Of a DNA stretch of 36,383 nt, positions 1 through 10,653 are shown in pieces. A model generated the notes under the pieces. That model saw nothing but the letters and a program-made list of their open reading frames with translations. It searched no databases and was not told the DNA's origin. The stretch's first letter is position 1; each line of letters starts with the position of its first letter. This DNA is from Oscillospiraceae bacterium (GTDB lineage: Bacteria; Bacillota_A; Clostridia; Oscillospirales; Oscillospiraceae): assembly GCA_015067895.1 (NCBI GenBank), contig SVLP01000026.1, forward strand, positions 1-36,383. Reading direction: 5' to 3'. A program made the translations under genes and the position numbers.

Positions 1-106
1 GGGAGTTGACATTGACAGAGTTGTTGACGGTAAAATTGTCGAGCACGGCGGTTCAACTGAAACCTTTGAGACATTCTGGACAAACGGTTTGATTAAACCA
101 GTATAA
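1..106 (+). CDS. C-terminal fragment of a SnoaL/NTF2-like (ester cyclase-type) protein
   Basis: The frame starting at base 2 is open from the window edge to TAA at 104-106 and encodes about 34 residues. It contains the run RVVDGKIVEHGG, which resembles the last beta strands of SnoaL-like polyketide cyclase/ester cyclase proteins of the NTF2 fold, where a D-G-K-I-x-E-H string is common. These are small alpha+beta barrel proteins with varied or unknown substrates. The start and most of the protein lie outside the window, so only the family is suggested. A terminator-like hairpin follows at 200-229. Confidence 0.5.
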   Translation, partial: GVDIDRVVDGKIVEHGGSTETFETFWTNGLIKPV

Positions 107-199
107 TACCAATCCCAATTTGTCGAACTGTTGCACCGCACCGCCAAGTCAGTTGTTTTTGCGATCCTTCGGCTGGCTTTGTTCGCATAGAATCACATA

Positions 200-229
200 A
201 CGGCCCTGCCCTCGGACGGGGCCGTTTTT
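200..229 (+). terminator. Rho-independent terminator after the SnoaL-like gene
   Basis: ACGGCCC (200-206) pairs with GGGCCGT (219-225) and is followed by TTTTT. It lies about 95 bp downstream of the partial gene's stop codon and just before a repeat element. Confidence 0.75.
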
Positions 230-233
230 GCGA

Positions 234-414
234 CCAAAGGCTCCCCTGTGCGTAAGCATGGGGGAGCTGTCAGCTTGCTGACTGAGGGGGCTATGCAGTG
301 TAACCTTCATCATCATCTGCATTCGGGCGAATTGCCGACGATCCTACCCCCCTCCGACCTCGCTGGCGCTCGGCCACCTCCCCCACCGCGCAATCCGCGG
401 CAGGGGAGGCTTGG
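234..414. repeat. MITE-like interspersed repeat with imperfect terminal inverted repeats
   Basis: The left end, CCAAAGGCTCCCCTG (234-248), and the right end, CAGGGGAGGCTTGG (401-414), are imperfect inverted copies of each other. The interior holds further short dyads: CTCCCC with GGGGAG at 241-267, CAGC-n-GCTG around 271-282, and CGCTGGCGCTCGG near 361-373. A 73-codon open frame runs through it, but its Pro/His-rich composition and the palindromic ends argue against a gene. From general familiarity, similar GC-rich units are dispersed between genes in gut Clostridia; no genome comparison was done. It separates the upstream terminator from the secA promoter. Confidence 0.55.
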
Positions 415-461
415 AGAAATGAGAAAATTCACAAAAACTTCTATTCTTTTCCTTGTATCTG

Positions 462-470
462 TGCTATAAT
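462..470 (+). promoter_or_regulatory. Extended -10 promoter of secA
   Basis: TATAAT at 465-470 is preceded by TG at 462-463, giving an extended -10 element. No good -35 box is seen 17 bp upstream. It lies 58 bp before the chosen secA start, just inside AT-rich DNA following the repeat. Confidence 0.6.
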
Positions 471-528
471 GAACGACAATGGTTCTCTATGTCCATTTCG
501 GGACAAAACTACCAAAGGAGTTATTTTT

Positions 529-3291
<2,763 letters not shown>

Positions 3292-3309
3292 ATTGAGAAT
3301 TGAACATTT

Positions 3310-4116
3310 ATGTCTGTAATTACAAATAAAGTTGGAAAACTGGAATACCTTGTCGCTGAGGGGATTGCGGTGCCCCACTGCTTCACCACCCGTCATGGCG
3401 GCGTGAGCGAAGGGCATCTGGCGAGCTTGAATCTGGGCATCCACCGGGGAGACAGCCATGAGAATGTGGTGAAGAATTACGAGATCCTGGGCGATGCCAT
3501 CGGCTTTGATATCCGCGAGCTGGTATTCACCCGTCAGACCCACACGAGCATCGTCCGGGTCGTGGACGATACGAACAGGGGAGAGGGGCTGTTCCGGGAG
3601 GTGGAGCCGGAGTGCGACGCACTGGTGACCAACACCCCCGGCGTGGCTCTGGCGGCCTTCACCGCCGACTGTACCCCCATTTTGCTGTGGGACACTGTCA
3701 CTGGCGCCGTGGGCACCGTCCACGCCGGGTGGCGGGGGACTGTGGCAGACATCGCGGGAAATGCCGTCCGGGCCATGGCGGAGCACTTCGGCTCCCGGCC
3801 CGAGGACATCCGAGCCGCCATCGGCCCCAACATCGCCCAATGCTGCTTTGAGACCCACGCCGATGTGCCCGAGGCCGTCCGGGCCGTTCTGGGCGAAGCG
3901 GCGGAGGAATTCATCGTTGCTTCCGGAGAAAAGTTCCGGGTGGATCTGAAGGGCGTCAATGCCACGCTGCTGCGCCGGGCAGGTGTTCACAAGATCGAGA
4001 TCAGCTGCGAATGCACCGCCTGCCGTCCCGACCGGTTCTGGAGCCACCGAAGGGTGGGCAATGACCGGGGCAGCCTTGCAGCCATCATTGTCCGGGAAGG
4101 AGAGAGAACCAAATGA
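3310..4116 (+). CDS. pgeF: Peptidoglycan editing factor PgeF / YfiH-LACC1 family
   Basis: The product is 268 residues and matches the YfiH/DUF152 (Cu-oxidase_4) family. Members act in the cytoplasm: E. coli PgeF removes misincorporated L-Ser from UDP-MurNAc-dipeptide, and human LACC1 is a purine nucleoside phosphorylase-type enzyme. The catalytic triad is visible as His78 (RQTHTS), Cys121 (TADCTP) and His138 (HAGWRGT), with the family string GPNIAQCCFE further on. The start has only a weak ribosome-binding site, consistent with translation coupled to secA 18 bp upstream. Its stop overlaps the next start as ATGA, which ties it to the lipoprotein gene. Family membership is secure; the substrate in this organism is inferred. 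Confidence 0.93.
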   Translation: MSVITNKVGKLEYLVAEGIAVPHCFTTRHGGVSEGHLASLNLGIHRGDSHENVVKNYEILGDAIGFDIRELVFTRQTHTSIVRVVDDTNRGEGLFREVEPECDALVTNTPGVALAAFTADCTPILLWDTVTGAVGTVHAGWRGTVADIAGNAVRAMAEHFGSRPEDIRAAIGPNIAQCCFETHADVPEAVRAVLGEAAEEFIVASGEKFRVDLKGVNATLLRRAGVHKIEISCECTACRPDRFWSHRRVGNDRGSLAAIIVREGERTK

Positions 4117-5684
4117 AAAGAATCGCACTGCTTCTGAGCCTGGCGATGCTGGTTACGGCGTTGGCGGGCTGTGCGGGGGAGCAGGCCTATGTCCCCACCG
4201 GCGACGGTCTGGCGGATGTGGCGCCCCCCACCACCGCGCCTACGGAGCCCGGTGTCACCGCACCCGGCGGCCTGTTCGCCACCGAGGCCAAGTTCAACCT
4301 GGCCTACTTCCCCGACGAGGGCTTCAATCCCTACGACTGCCTGAACATCAACAACCGGATGCTCTTTTCCCTGCTGTACCAGAGCCTGTTCACCACGGAC
4401 AGCAATTACAATGTGGAGCCCCAGCTCTGCCAGAGCTACACGGTCACCGAGGATCTGACCACCTATACCTTCACCCTGGCTCAGGCGACCTATGCCGACG
4501 GCACGGCCCTGACGGCACTGGATGTGGTGGAGAGCCTGAAGGAGGCCAGGGATTCCGATTACTACGAGGGCCGCTTCCAGTACATCAAATCCATCTCCGA
4601 GGCCGAGGGCAATCGGGTGAGGATCGAGACCAGCATCCCCATGGAGCAGCTGCCTCTGCTGCTGGACATCCCCATCGTCAAGTACGGCCAGGCGGAGGCG
4701 CTGATGCCCCAGGGGACCGGCCCCTATGTGCTGGAGGACACCGCCGAGGGCGCTGTCCTGCGCCGGCGGGACAACTGGTGGAGCGATGTGACGGTGCCCA
4801 TGACCGCAGAGAAGATCAGCCTGATGGTGGGCGAGGATCCCACCCAGATCCGGGATGAGTTCGAGTTCGGTGATCTGGGCGTGTCCACCGCCGACCCCGG
4901 CTCCGCCAGCTACGCAGCTTACCGCTGCGACTATGAGCTGTGGGATGCCGAGACGGGCATCTTCCTGTATCTGGGCTGCAACATCAGGAGCAAGGTATTC
5001 GCCCAGGCACCGGTTCGGGTGGCGCTGAGCTATGCCATCGACCGCTCCGCGCTGCTGTCGGACTGCTACAATGGCTTCGGCACCGCCGCGACCCTGCCCG
5101 CGTCTCCCAATTCTCCCTTCTACGACCAGAATCTGGCCCGGCAGGTCAGCTATGATCCCACCGTGTTCCAGCAGGCCCTGGCGGATGCCAATTTGACGGG
5201 CAAGACCGTCCGGCTGCTGGTGAACAAGGGCGACTCCATCCGGCTTCAGGCCGCCCGGAAGATCGCCCAGATGCTCACCGACTGCGGCCTTGTGGTGGAG
5301 ATGCTGGAGCACAATTACAACGACTACCGGGCGGTGCTCCGGGACGGCAGCTTTGACCTGTATCTGGGTCAGACCAAGCTGTCGCCCAATATGGATCTGT
5401 CTGCCTTCTTCCGGGAGGACGGTGCCCTGAGCTGGGGCGGCATGGCGAACGCCACCTGCCTGGATATGTGCCAGGAGGCCCTGGAGAACAGCGGCAATTA
5501 CTACAACCTCCACCAGATGGTGCTGCGCAACGGCCAGCTGATCCCTGTGCTCTTCCGCTCCTACGCGGTCTACGCCGACCGGGGGCTGTCGGGGGACATG
5601 GAGCCCAGCCGGGACAATGTGTTTTACTATTCCATGGGGCGTTCGATCAATGATGTGAAGACCGTGGTTCCCAACGAAGCATAA
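4113..5684 (+). CDS. ABC-type peptide-binding lipoprotein (family 5 solute-binding protein), orphan
   Basis: The 523-residue product starts with a lipoprotein signal ending LAGC (Cys20), so it is likely anchored outside the membrane. A Thr/Pro-rich linker (about 30-50) leads to an OppA/DppA-like solute-binding fold. Matching elements are the early GFNPYDCLN and NRMLFSLLYQSLF segments, YTFTLAQATYADGTALTALDV (a degenerate form of the usual LR-x-x-x-F-H-D-G-x-P-x-x-A-x-D-V signature), and the later RVALSYAIDRSAL hinge. Family 5 proteins deliver oligopeptides, nickel or dipeptides to ABC permeases, but no permease or ATPase gene is adjacent. It overlaps pgeF by 4 bp, suggesting co-regulation with wall-precursor editing. 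A bidirectional terminator follows. Confidence 0.88.
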   Translation: MKRIALLLSLAMLVTALAGCAGEQAYVPTGDGLADVAPPTTAPTEPGVTAPGGLFATEAKFNLAYFPDEGFNPYDCLNINNRMLFSLLYQSLFTTDSNYNVEPQLCQSYTVTEDLTTYTFTLAQATYADGTALTALDVVESLKEARDSDYYEGRFQYIKSISEAEGNRVRIETSIPMEQLPLLLDIPIVKYGQAEALMPQGTGPYVLEDTAEGAVLRRRDNWWSDVTVPMTAEKISLMVGEDPTQIRDEFEFGDLGVSTADPGSASYAAYRCDYELWDAETGIFLYLGCNIRSKVFAQAPVRVALSYAIDRSALLSDCYNGFGTAATLPASPNSPFYDQNLARQVSYDPTVFQQALADANLTGKTVRLLVNKGDSIRLQAARKIAQMLTDCGLVVEMLEHNYNDYRAVLRDGSFDLYLGQTKLSPNMDLSAFFREDGALSWGGMANATCLDMCQEALENSGNYYNLHQMVLRNGQLIPVLFRSYAVYADRGLSGDMEPSRDNVFYYSMGRSINDVKTVVPNEA

Positions 5685-5690
5685 AAATGT

Positions 5691-5719
5691 GGCCCGCTGC
5701 GAAAGCAGCGGGCCGTTTT
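5691..5719. terminator. Bidirectional terminator between the SBP gene and the DUF2089 operon
   Basis: GGCCCGCTGC (5691-5700) and GCAGCGGGCC (5705-5714) form a 10-bp stem with a GAAA loop. GTTTT follows on the plus strand, and the minus strand has a T run from 5690 down, so it can serve both convergent transcripts. Confidence 0.85.
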
Positions 5720-5738
5720 CGGCATCCGACGAGGGTGA

Positions 5739-6134
5739 TCAGATGTCCTTGAGCTTCATTTTGTCCTCCTCCGTCAGCTGACGCTTGGGACGGAAAATGT
5801 ACAGCAGCAGTGCCATCAAGGCAGTCCAGGCAGTTCCGACCAGGAAGGCTGCCGTCCATGCGTTCTTGATCTGCACGGGATCGACGACCTCATAGCAGAA
5901 CAGATTCGCCAGCCACAGCACCGTCAGCACATGCACCACAGCCATACCGCACAGCAGCAGGATCCGCGTCTTCGGCTTCGTGGTTTCCAGGTAGATGTGG
6001 CGCAGGATCAGTGTAGGCGCACCCACGGCGAACACGCCGAAGAGGACGGAGTAGGACTCCATGAGCAGCAGATCATAGGCACTATCCGCGATGGTAAATG
6101 CAAACCTGGACAGATAATTCAGCGGGATAAACAC
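5739..6134 (-). CDS. Small three-helix membrane protein with MKLKD tail, third gene of the DUF2089 cassette
   Basis: The product is 131 residues; the family is not recognised by name. Three hydrophobic segments are visible at about 27-47, 57-80 and 91-114, then a charged C-terminal tail ending DKMKLKDI. The neighbouring upstream membrane protein ends DKMKLKDL with a similar approach (KR, then T, then DKMKLKD), so the two look paralogous at least at the C-terminus. GTG (6132-6134) is taken as start because AGGAGG lies 7 nt upstream. It is 18 bp downstream of the previous gene. The tail is predicted to face the cytoplasm if the helix count is right. No enzymatic motif is seen; a transporter-like, sensory or toxin/immunity role would be speculation. 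Confidence 0.75.
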   Translation of the reverse strand: MFIPLNYLSRFAFTIADSAYDLLLMESYSVLFGVFAVGAPTLILRHIYLETTKPKTRILLLCGMAVVHVLTVLWLANLFCYEVVDPVQIKNAWTAAFLVGTAWTALMALLLYIFRPKRQLTEEDKMKLKDI

Positions 6135-6152
6135 GTTGATTCCTCCTTTGCA

Positions 6153-6479
6153 TCAGAGATCCTTCAGCTTCATCTTATCCAGCCCGGTGACATCCCGCTT
6201 GTTGCTGCAGAAGAAGAGAATGGCACCCTGGATCGCGGCGGTGAGACAGCACAGCCCAAAGGCCATCGTCCAGAGCAGGAAGCACTCTTCCACGGTTTGC
6301 GCATAAGAGCAGAGGTACCGGGCTACGATCAGAACCATGGGGATCCAGAGGATGGCAAGCCCCGCCAGGCTCCAGGCCCGATGCCTGGCCTCAGTGGTAT
6401 GCATATACGTCATATGCAGTGCCATCATGCCAATGCCGATGATGACCGGCAGAAAAATGTAGAGAATGATATCGTTCAT
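6153..6479 (-). CDS. Small three-helix membrane protein with MKLKD tail, second gene of the DUF2089 cassette
   Basis: The product is 108 residues with hydrophobic segments at about 4-24, 36-58 and 67-91 and a tail ending DKMKLKDL, almost identical to that of the following gene. The start is ATG 6477-6479, which follows the regulator's stop after only 2 bp, so translation is probably coupled. The frame is open further upstream, but that part is the regulator gene read in another frame. No characterised family is recognised. The arrangement of regulator plus two related membrane proteins suggests the membrane proteins are the regulated output or its sensor. Confidence 0.75.
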   Translation of the reverse strand: MNDIILYIFLPVIIGIGMMALHMTYMHTTEARHRAWSLAGLAILWIPMVLIVARYLCSYAQTVEECFLLWTMAFGLCCLTAAIQGAILFFCSNKRDVTGLDKMKLKDL

Positions 6480-6481
6480 GG

Positions 6482-6772
6482 TCAGTCCTCCTTCTTGGCA
6501 CGGTACTCTTGGATGAGCACCGTGGCGGCTTCGAAGTCCACCTTGCCCTCGATGGCGAGACGCTTGATGAGCTTCTCGTAGGGGTCCTGCTGGTTTTCCT
6601 CGCTCACCTTGATCTTCTCGATCACGTTGTTGAGCCGGGAGCGGACGGTGGGATAGCTGACACCGTAGGTCGCCGCCATCTCCTTCAGCGACCCGGAGGC
6701 CAGGACAAAGTTGCGGATGAACTTCAGCTCGTCCGGCTCCAGCTCCGTGATCCATAAGGGAATATCCTTCAT
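6482..6772 (-). CDS. DUF2089-family helix-turn-helix regulator
   Basis: The 96-residue product resembles the DUF2089 family: a segment beginning ITELEPDELKFIRNFVLASG, then a helix-turn-helix region at about 27-50 containing SLKEMAATYGVSYPTVRSRL. Many DUF2089 proteins also carry an N-terminal zinc ribbon; this one lacks it and has no cysteines. The C-terminal half is charged and helical, likely for dimerisation. ATG 6770-6772 is preceded by AAAGGAG. It is the first gene of a three-gene minus-strand operon, and its promoter holds an inverted repeat that is a likely autoregulatory operator. DNA binding is inferred from the fold; the signal is unknown. Confidence 0.82.
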   Translation of the reverse strand: MKDIPLWITELEPDELKFIRNFVLASGSLKEMAATYGVSYPTVRSRLNNVIEKIKVSEENQQDPYEKLIKRLAIEGKVDFEAATVLIQEYRAKKED

Positions 6773-6807
6773 GGCTGCATCTCCTTTCGATTTTGGTTTG
6801 TGTCTAT

Positions 6808-6836
6808 AGTATACGCTTAAATAAAGCGAAAGTCAA
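6808..6836 (-). promoter_or_regulatory. Promoter with in-spacer inverted repeat for the DUF2089 operon
   Basis: On the minus strand TTGACT (6831-6836) and TATACT (6808-6813) are separated by exactly 17 bp. The spacer contains a perfect dyad, CGCTT-N5-AAGCG (6814-6828), placed where a bound repressor would block polymerase. It lies 36 bp upstream of the regulator start. Confidence 0.8.
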
Positions 6837-6871
6837 GATAAATAATATTAAATTAAAATATTAAAATAATT

Positions 6872-6899
6872 AAAGCCCGCAGCTTTCACTGCGGGCTTT
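6872..6899. terminator. Terminator hairpin after the ABC exporter operon
   Basis: AAAGCCCGCAG (6872-6882) pairs with CTGCGGGCTTT (6889-6899). In minus orientation it is followed by a T-rich run and lies about 107 bp past the exporter operon's last stop. The 6901-7006 stretch between them has no gene, only a short CCGGGCA-n-TGCCCGG-type hairpin next to the stop at about 6992-7006. Confidence 0.7.
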
Positions 6900-7006
6900 T
6901 GGTGTATGATTGGGCTTAGAGCGGATGCTCCGGGCTGTAACGACCCTTCGTACAACTTAGCGACAATTGCCGCAGGCGGAACAGCTTGGAGCCGGGCACT
7001 GCCCGG

Positions 7007-8905
7007 TTATTCCAGCTCAAACGCGCCGGTGTAGAGCTGGTAGTAGGTGCCCTTCTTGGCGACCAGCTCGTCGTGGGTGCCGCGCTCGATGATGTGGCCG
7101 TGGTCGAGTACCATGATGCAGTCGGAGTTCATGATGGTGCTCAGGCGGTGGGCGATGACGAAGACCGTGCGGCCCTCCATCAGCTTATCCATGCCGTCCT
7201 GAACCAGCTTTTCCGTGCGGGTATCGATGGAGGAGGTGGCCTCGTCCAGGATCATGACGGGGGGATCTGCCACGGCGGCCCGGGCGATGGACAGCAGCTG
7301 CCGCTGGCCCTGGGAGAGGGAAGCACCGTTGCCGGTGAGCTCGGTGTCGTAGCCCTGGGGGAGTCTCATGATGAAATCATGGGCGTTGGCCAGCTTGGCG
7401 GCGGCGATGCAGTCTTCATCGGTGGCGTCCAGCTTGCCGTAGCGGATGTTCTCCATGACGGTGCCGGTGAAGAGGTTGGTCTCCTGGAGGACGACGCCCA
7501 AGGACTGCCGCAGGGACGACTTCCTGATCTTGTTGATGTTGATGCCGTCGTAGCGGATCTTGCCGTCGGCGATGTCGTAGAAGCGGTTGATGAGGTTGGT
7601 GATGGTGGTCTTGCCTGCACCGGTGGCGCCGACGAAGGCGATCTTCTGACCGGGCTTGGCGTACAGGGAGATGTCATGGAGCACCAGCTTCTCCGGCACG
7701 TAGCCGAAGTCCACGTGATCGAGGACGATGTCGCCCTTGAGGGGGATGTAGGTGGTGGAGCCGTCGGCCTTGTGATAGTGCTTCCAGGCCCAGTGGCCGG
7801 TGCGCTTGTGCATGGGCACCACGTTGCCGCCGGCGGTGACCACGGCGTTGACCAGCTCCACATAGCCCTCGTCCACCTCGGGCTCCTGATCCATCAGATC
7901 GAAGATCCGCTCGGCACCGGCCATGGCCATGACGATGGAGTTGACCTGGTTGGAGATCTGGGAGATGGGCATATTGAAGGAACGGGAGAGGAGCATGAAG
8001 GTCATCAGCTCGCCCAGCTTCAGCATCTTCTGATCGCTGAGGACCACCAGCAGACCGCCCACGATGGCCAGGATCGCATACTGGACATAGCCCAGATTGT
8101 TGTTGATGGGGCCCATGGCGTTGGCGAACTTACCGGCGTTGTAGGCGTTGCGGCAGAGCTCCTCGTTGAGCTCGTCGAAGCGGGCCTTGCACTCGTCCTC
8201 GTGGTTGAAGACCTTGACCACCTTCTGGCCGTTAATCATCTCCTCGACGAAGCCGTTGACCGCACCCAGGGACTTCTGCTGGCCGATGAAATAGGTGCTG
8301 GACTTGCTGACGATGAACTTGGTGACATTGACGATGCCGAAGACCGTCACCACCATCACCAGACAAAGGATCCAGCTGGTACTCAGCAGCCGCCAGGAGA
8401 CCACCGCCAGGGTGATGATGGAGGAGGCCGTCTGGGGGATGGACTGGGACACCATCTGGCGCAGGGTGTCGATGTCGCTGGTGTAGCGGGACATGATGTT
8501 GCCTGCGGTGTTGGTGTCAAAGTAGCGGATGGGCAGCCGCTGCATCTTGGTGAACATCTCGTCGCGGATGACCTTCTGGGTGCCCTGGGCAACGCCGACC
8601 ATCAGGTAGTTGTACAGCCAGGAGCAGAAGATGCCCAGGGCGAAGATGCAGACGATGCCGAACAGGTATTCGGCGATGGGGCCGAAGTCGGTGGAGCCGG
8701 AGTCCACCATGGGCAGGATGTAATCGTCGACCAGGGTACCCAGGGCTGCGGAGCCGGTGGTCTGGGCGAAGGCGGTCACGCAGATGCACAGCAGTACGAT
8801 GACCAGGATGGGGATGTACTTCTTCATATAGCCGAGCAGCCGGGTCAGGGTCTTCTTGGGATCCCGGGCCATCCGGCCGTCACCTTTCATTTTGACAGGG
8901 GGCAT
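7007..8905 (-). CDS. ABC exporter half-transporter, catalytically competent Walker B subunit
   Basis: The 632-residue product has an N-terminal six-helix type IV exporter domain (about 30-325) and a nucleotide-binding domain. The NBD shows Walker A GATGAGKTT (426-434), Walker B VMILDEATS with catalytic Glu555, and the H-loop IAHRLS (His586). Its ABC signature is LSQGQ (530-534) rather than LSGGQ. A roughly 45-residue insert rich in His/Trp/Lys (about 345-390) separates the two domains. The start codon overlaps the upstream gene's stop by one base (TAATG), with AGGAGG-type ribosome-binding site. It pairs with the upstream half-transporter, as in TM287/288 or BmrCD. Such pumps export drugs, lipids or peptides; the substrate is unknown. 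Confidence 0.93.
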   Translation of the reverse strand: MPPVKMKGDGRMARDPKKTLTRLLGYMKKYIPILVIVLLCICVTAFAQTTGSAALGTLVDDYILPMVDSGSTDFGPIAEYLFGIVCIFALGIFCSWLYNYLMVGVAQGTQKVIRDEMFTKMQRLPIRYFDTNTAGNIMSRYTSDIDTLRQMVSQSIPQTASSIITLAVVSWRLLSTSWILCLVMVVTVFGIVNVTKFIVSKSSTYFIGQQKSLGAVNGFVEEMINGQKVVKVFNHEDECKARFDELNEELCRNAYNAGKFANAMGPINNNLGYVQYAILAIVGGLLVVLSDQKMLKLGELMTFMLLSRSFNMPISQISNQVNSIVMAMAGAERIFDLMDQEPEVDEGYVELVNAVVTAGGNVVPMHKRTGHWAWKHYHKADGSTTYIPLKGDIVLDHVDFGYVPEKLVLHDISLYAKPGQKIAFVGATGAGKTTITNLINRFYDIADGKIRYDGININKIRKSSLRQSLGVVLQETNLFTGTVMENIRYGKLDATDEDCIAAAKLANAHDFIMRLPQGYDTELTGNGASLSQGQRQLLSIARAAVADPPVMILDEATSSIDTRTEKLVQDGMDKLMEGRTVFVIAHRLSTIMNSDCIMVLDHGHIIERGTHDELVAKKGTYYQLYTGAFELE

Positions 8906-10650
8906 TACTCATCCCCTCCTTTCTGCTGGGAGTAGAAGACCTCCTGGTAGATGGGGGAGGTCTGCATGAGCTCGTCGTGGCTGCCCACGGCGGCCACCAT
9001 GCCGTTGTCGAGCATGATAATCATATCCGCATCCTGAACGGAGCTGATACGCTGGGCGATGATGAGCTTGGTGGTCTCGGGGATGAACTCCCGGAAGGCC
9101 TGACGGATCATGGCGTCGGTCTTGGTATCCACGGCGGAGGTGGAGTCGTCCAGGATCAGGATCTTGGGCTTCTTCAGCAGGGCACGGGCGATGCACAGAC
9201 GCTGCTTCTGACCGCCGGAGACATTGGTGCCGCCCTGCTCGATGTGGTGATCGTACTTGTCGGGGAAGTTCTGGATGAAGTCATCGGCGCAAGCCAATTT
9301 ACAGGCGTGGATGATCTCCTCGTCTGTGGCGTCGGGGTCGCCCCAGCGGAGGTTCTCCTTGATGGTGCCGGAGAAGAGCTCGTTCTTCTGGAGCACCATG
9401 GCGACCTGATCGCGCAGGGTCTCCAGGTTGTAATCCCGGACGTCGATGCCGCCCACCTTCAGGACGCCCTCGGAGACGTCGTACAGGCGGGGGATCAGCT
9501 GCACCAGGGTGGACTTACTGGAACCGGTGGAGCCCAGGATGCCCACGGTGGCACCGGAGGGGATGTGCAGGTTCACTTCCTTCAGAGCCCGATGCTGGGC
9601 AGTGGCGGAGTAGCGGAAGGAGACGTTCTCGAAGTCGATGGAGCCGTCGGCCACGACCTCCTCGCCCACCTCGGGGTCGAACAGGTCGGGAGTTTCCGTC
9701 AGCACCTCGTAGCAGCGGCGCAGGGGCGCGCGGCTCATGGTCATCATGACGAAGACCATGGAGAACATCATCAGGGAGCTCAGGATCTGGGTGGTGTAGG
9801 TGAACATGGAGCTGAGCTGACCGGTGGTCAGACCCAGGTCGGGATTGTTGCCGGAGGCCACGACCATCTGAGCACCCAGCCAGGAGATGGCGATCATGCA
9901 GAAGTAGACGCAGCACTGCATGATGGGGTTGTTCAGGGCCAGGATCTTCTCGGCCTTGCAGAAATCCTTGTAGATGGAGCCGGAGATGGAGGTGAACTTC
10001 TCGATCTCCTTGTCCTCCCGGACGAAGGACTTGACCACCCGGACGCCGTGGACATTCTCCTGGACGATGTTGTTGAGCTTATCGTAGGTCTTGAAGACCC
10101 GGTCGAAGATCTTGTGCACCATGGGCACCAGCAGCACCAGCGCACCGATCAGCACGGGCATGGCCACGCAGAAGACCAGGCTCAGCCGCACATTGATGTT
10201 CAGGGCGGAGAACAGGGCCAGCACCAGCATCATGGGGGCACGGATGGCCATGCGGATCATCATCTGGAAGGTCATCTGCAGGTTGGCAACATCAGAGGTC
10301 AGTCTCGTGACGATGGAGGAGGTGGAGAATTTGTCGATGTTAGAAAAGCTGAAGTCCTGGACACGGTGGTACATATCGTGGCGCAGGTTCTTGGCAAAGC
10401 CGGTACCGGCCTTGGAGGCATAGTTGGCGGAGGCCACGCCGAACATCAGCGACGCAATGGCGCAGATGACCAGCTGCAGGGATTTGACCACCACAACGCC
10501 CATGTCCTGCATGACGATGCCGAAGTCATACAGATCCGCCATGACCAGCGGGATCAGCACCTCCATGGCCACCTCGCCCATCATGGTCAGGGGCGCCAGG
10601 ATGGTGGCCTTCTTATATTCCCGGATGCACCGGGCAAGTCGTTTTATCAT
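8905..10650 (-). CDS. ABC exporter half-transporter, degenerate-site subunit
   Basis: The 581-residue product has a transmembrane domain (about 15-310) and an NBD with Walker A GSTGSSKST (373-381), canonical signature VSGGQ (477-481), Walker B ILILDDSTS with Asp502 in place of the catalytic Glu, and Gln533 (IAQRIS) in place of the H-loop His. This is the pattern of the non-hydrolysing half in heterodimeric exporters. Its intact signature would complete the partner's active site, while its own Walker motifs face the partner's LSQGQ. The gene begins 3 bp after the MarR stop, and GAGGAG at the end of marR serves as its ribosome-binding site. Operon order is marR then the two halves. Confidence 0.93.
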   Translation of the reverse strand: MIKRLARCIREYKKATILAPLTMMGEVAMEVLIPLVMADLYDFGIVMQDMGVVVVKSLQLVICAIASLMFGVASANYASKAGTGFAKNLRHDMYHRVQDFSFSNIDKFSTSSIVTRLTSDVANLQMTFQMMIRMAIRAPMMLVLALFSALNINVRLSLVFCVAMPVLIGALVLLVPMVHKIFDRVFKTYDKLNNIVQENVHGVRVVKSFVREDKEIEKFTSISGSIYKDFCKAEKILALNNPIMQCCVYFCMIAISWLGAQMVVASGNNPDLGLTTGQLSSMFTYTTQILSSLMMFSMVFVMMTMSRAPLRRCYEVLTETPDLFDPEVGEEVVADGSIDFENVSFRYSATAQHRALKEVNLHIPSGATVGILGSTGSSKSTLVQLIPRLYDVSEGVLKVGGIDVRDYNLETLRDQVAMVLQKNELFSGTIKENLRWGDPDATDEEIIHACKLACADDFIQNFPDKYDHHIEQGGTNVSGGQKQRLCIARALLKKPKILILDDSTSAVDTKTDAMIRQAFREFIPETTKLIIAQRISSVQDADMIIMLDNGMVAAVGSHDELMQTSPIYQEVFYSQQKGGDE

Positions 10651-10653
10651 TGG

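Noticed and set aside
248..469. A 73-codon frame upstream of secA
   Set aside because: It lies across a palindromic repeat and is Pro/His-rich; it has no ribosome-binding site and ends at the secA -10 box.
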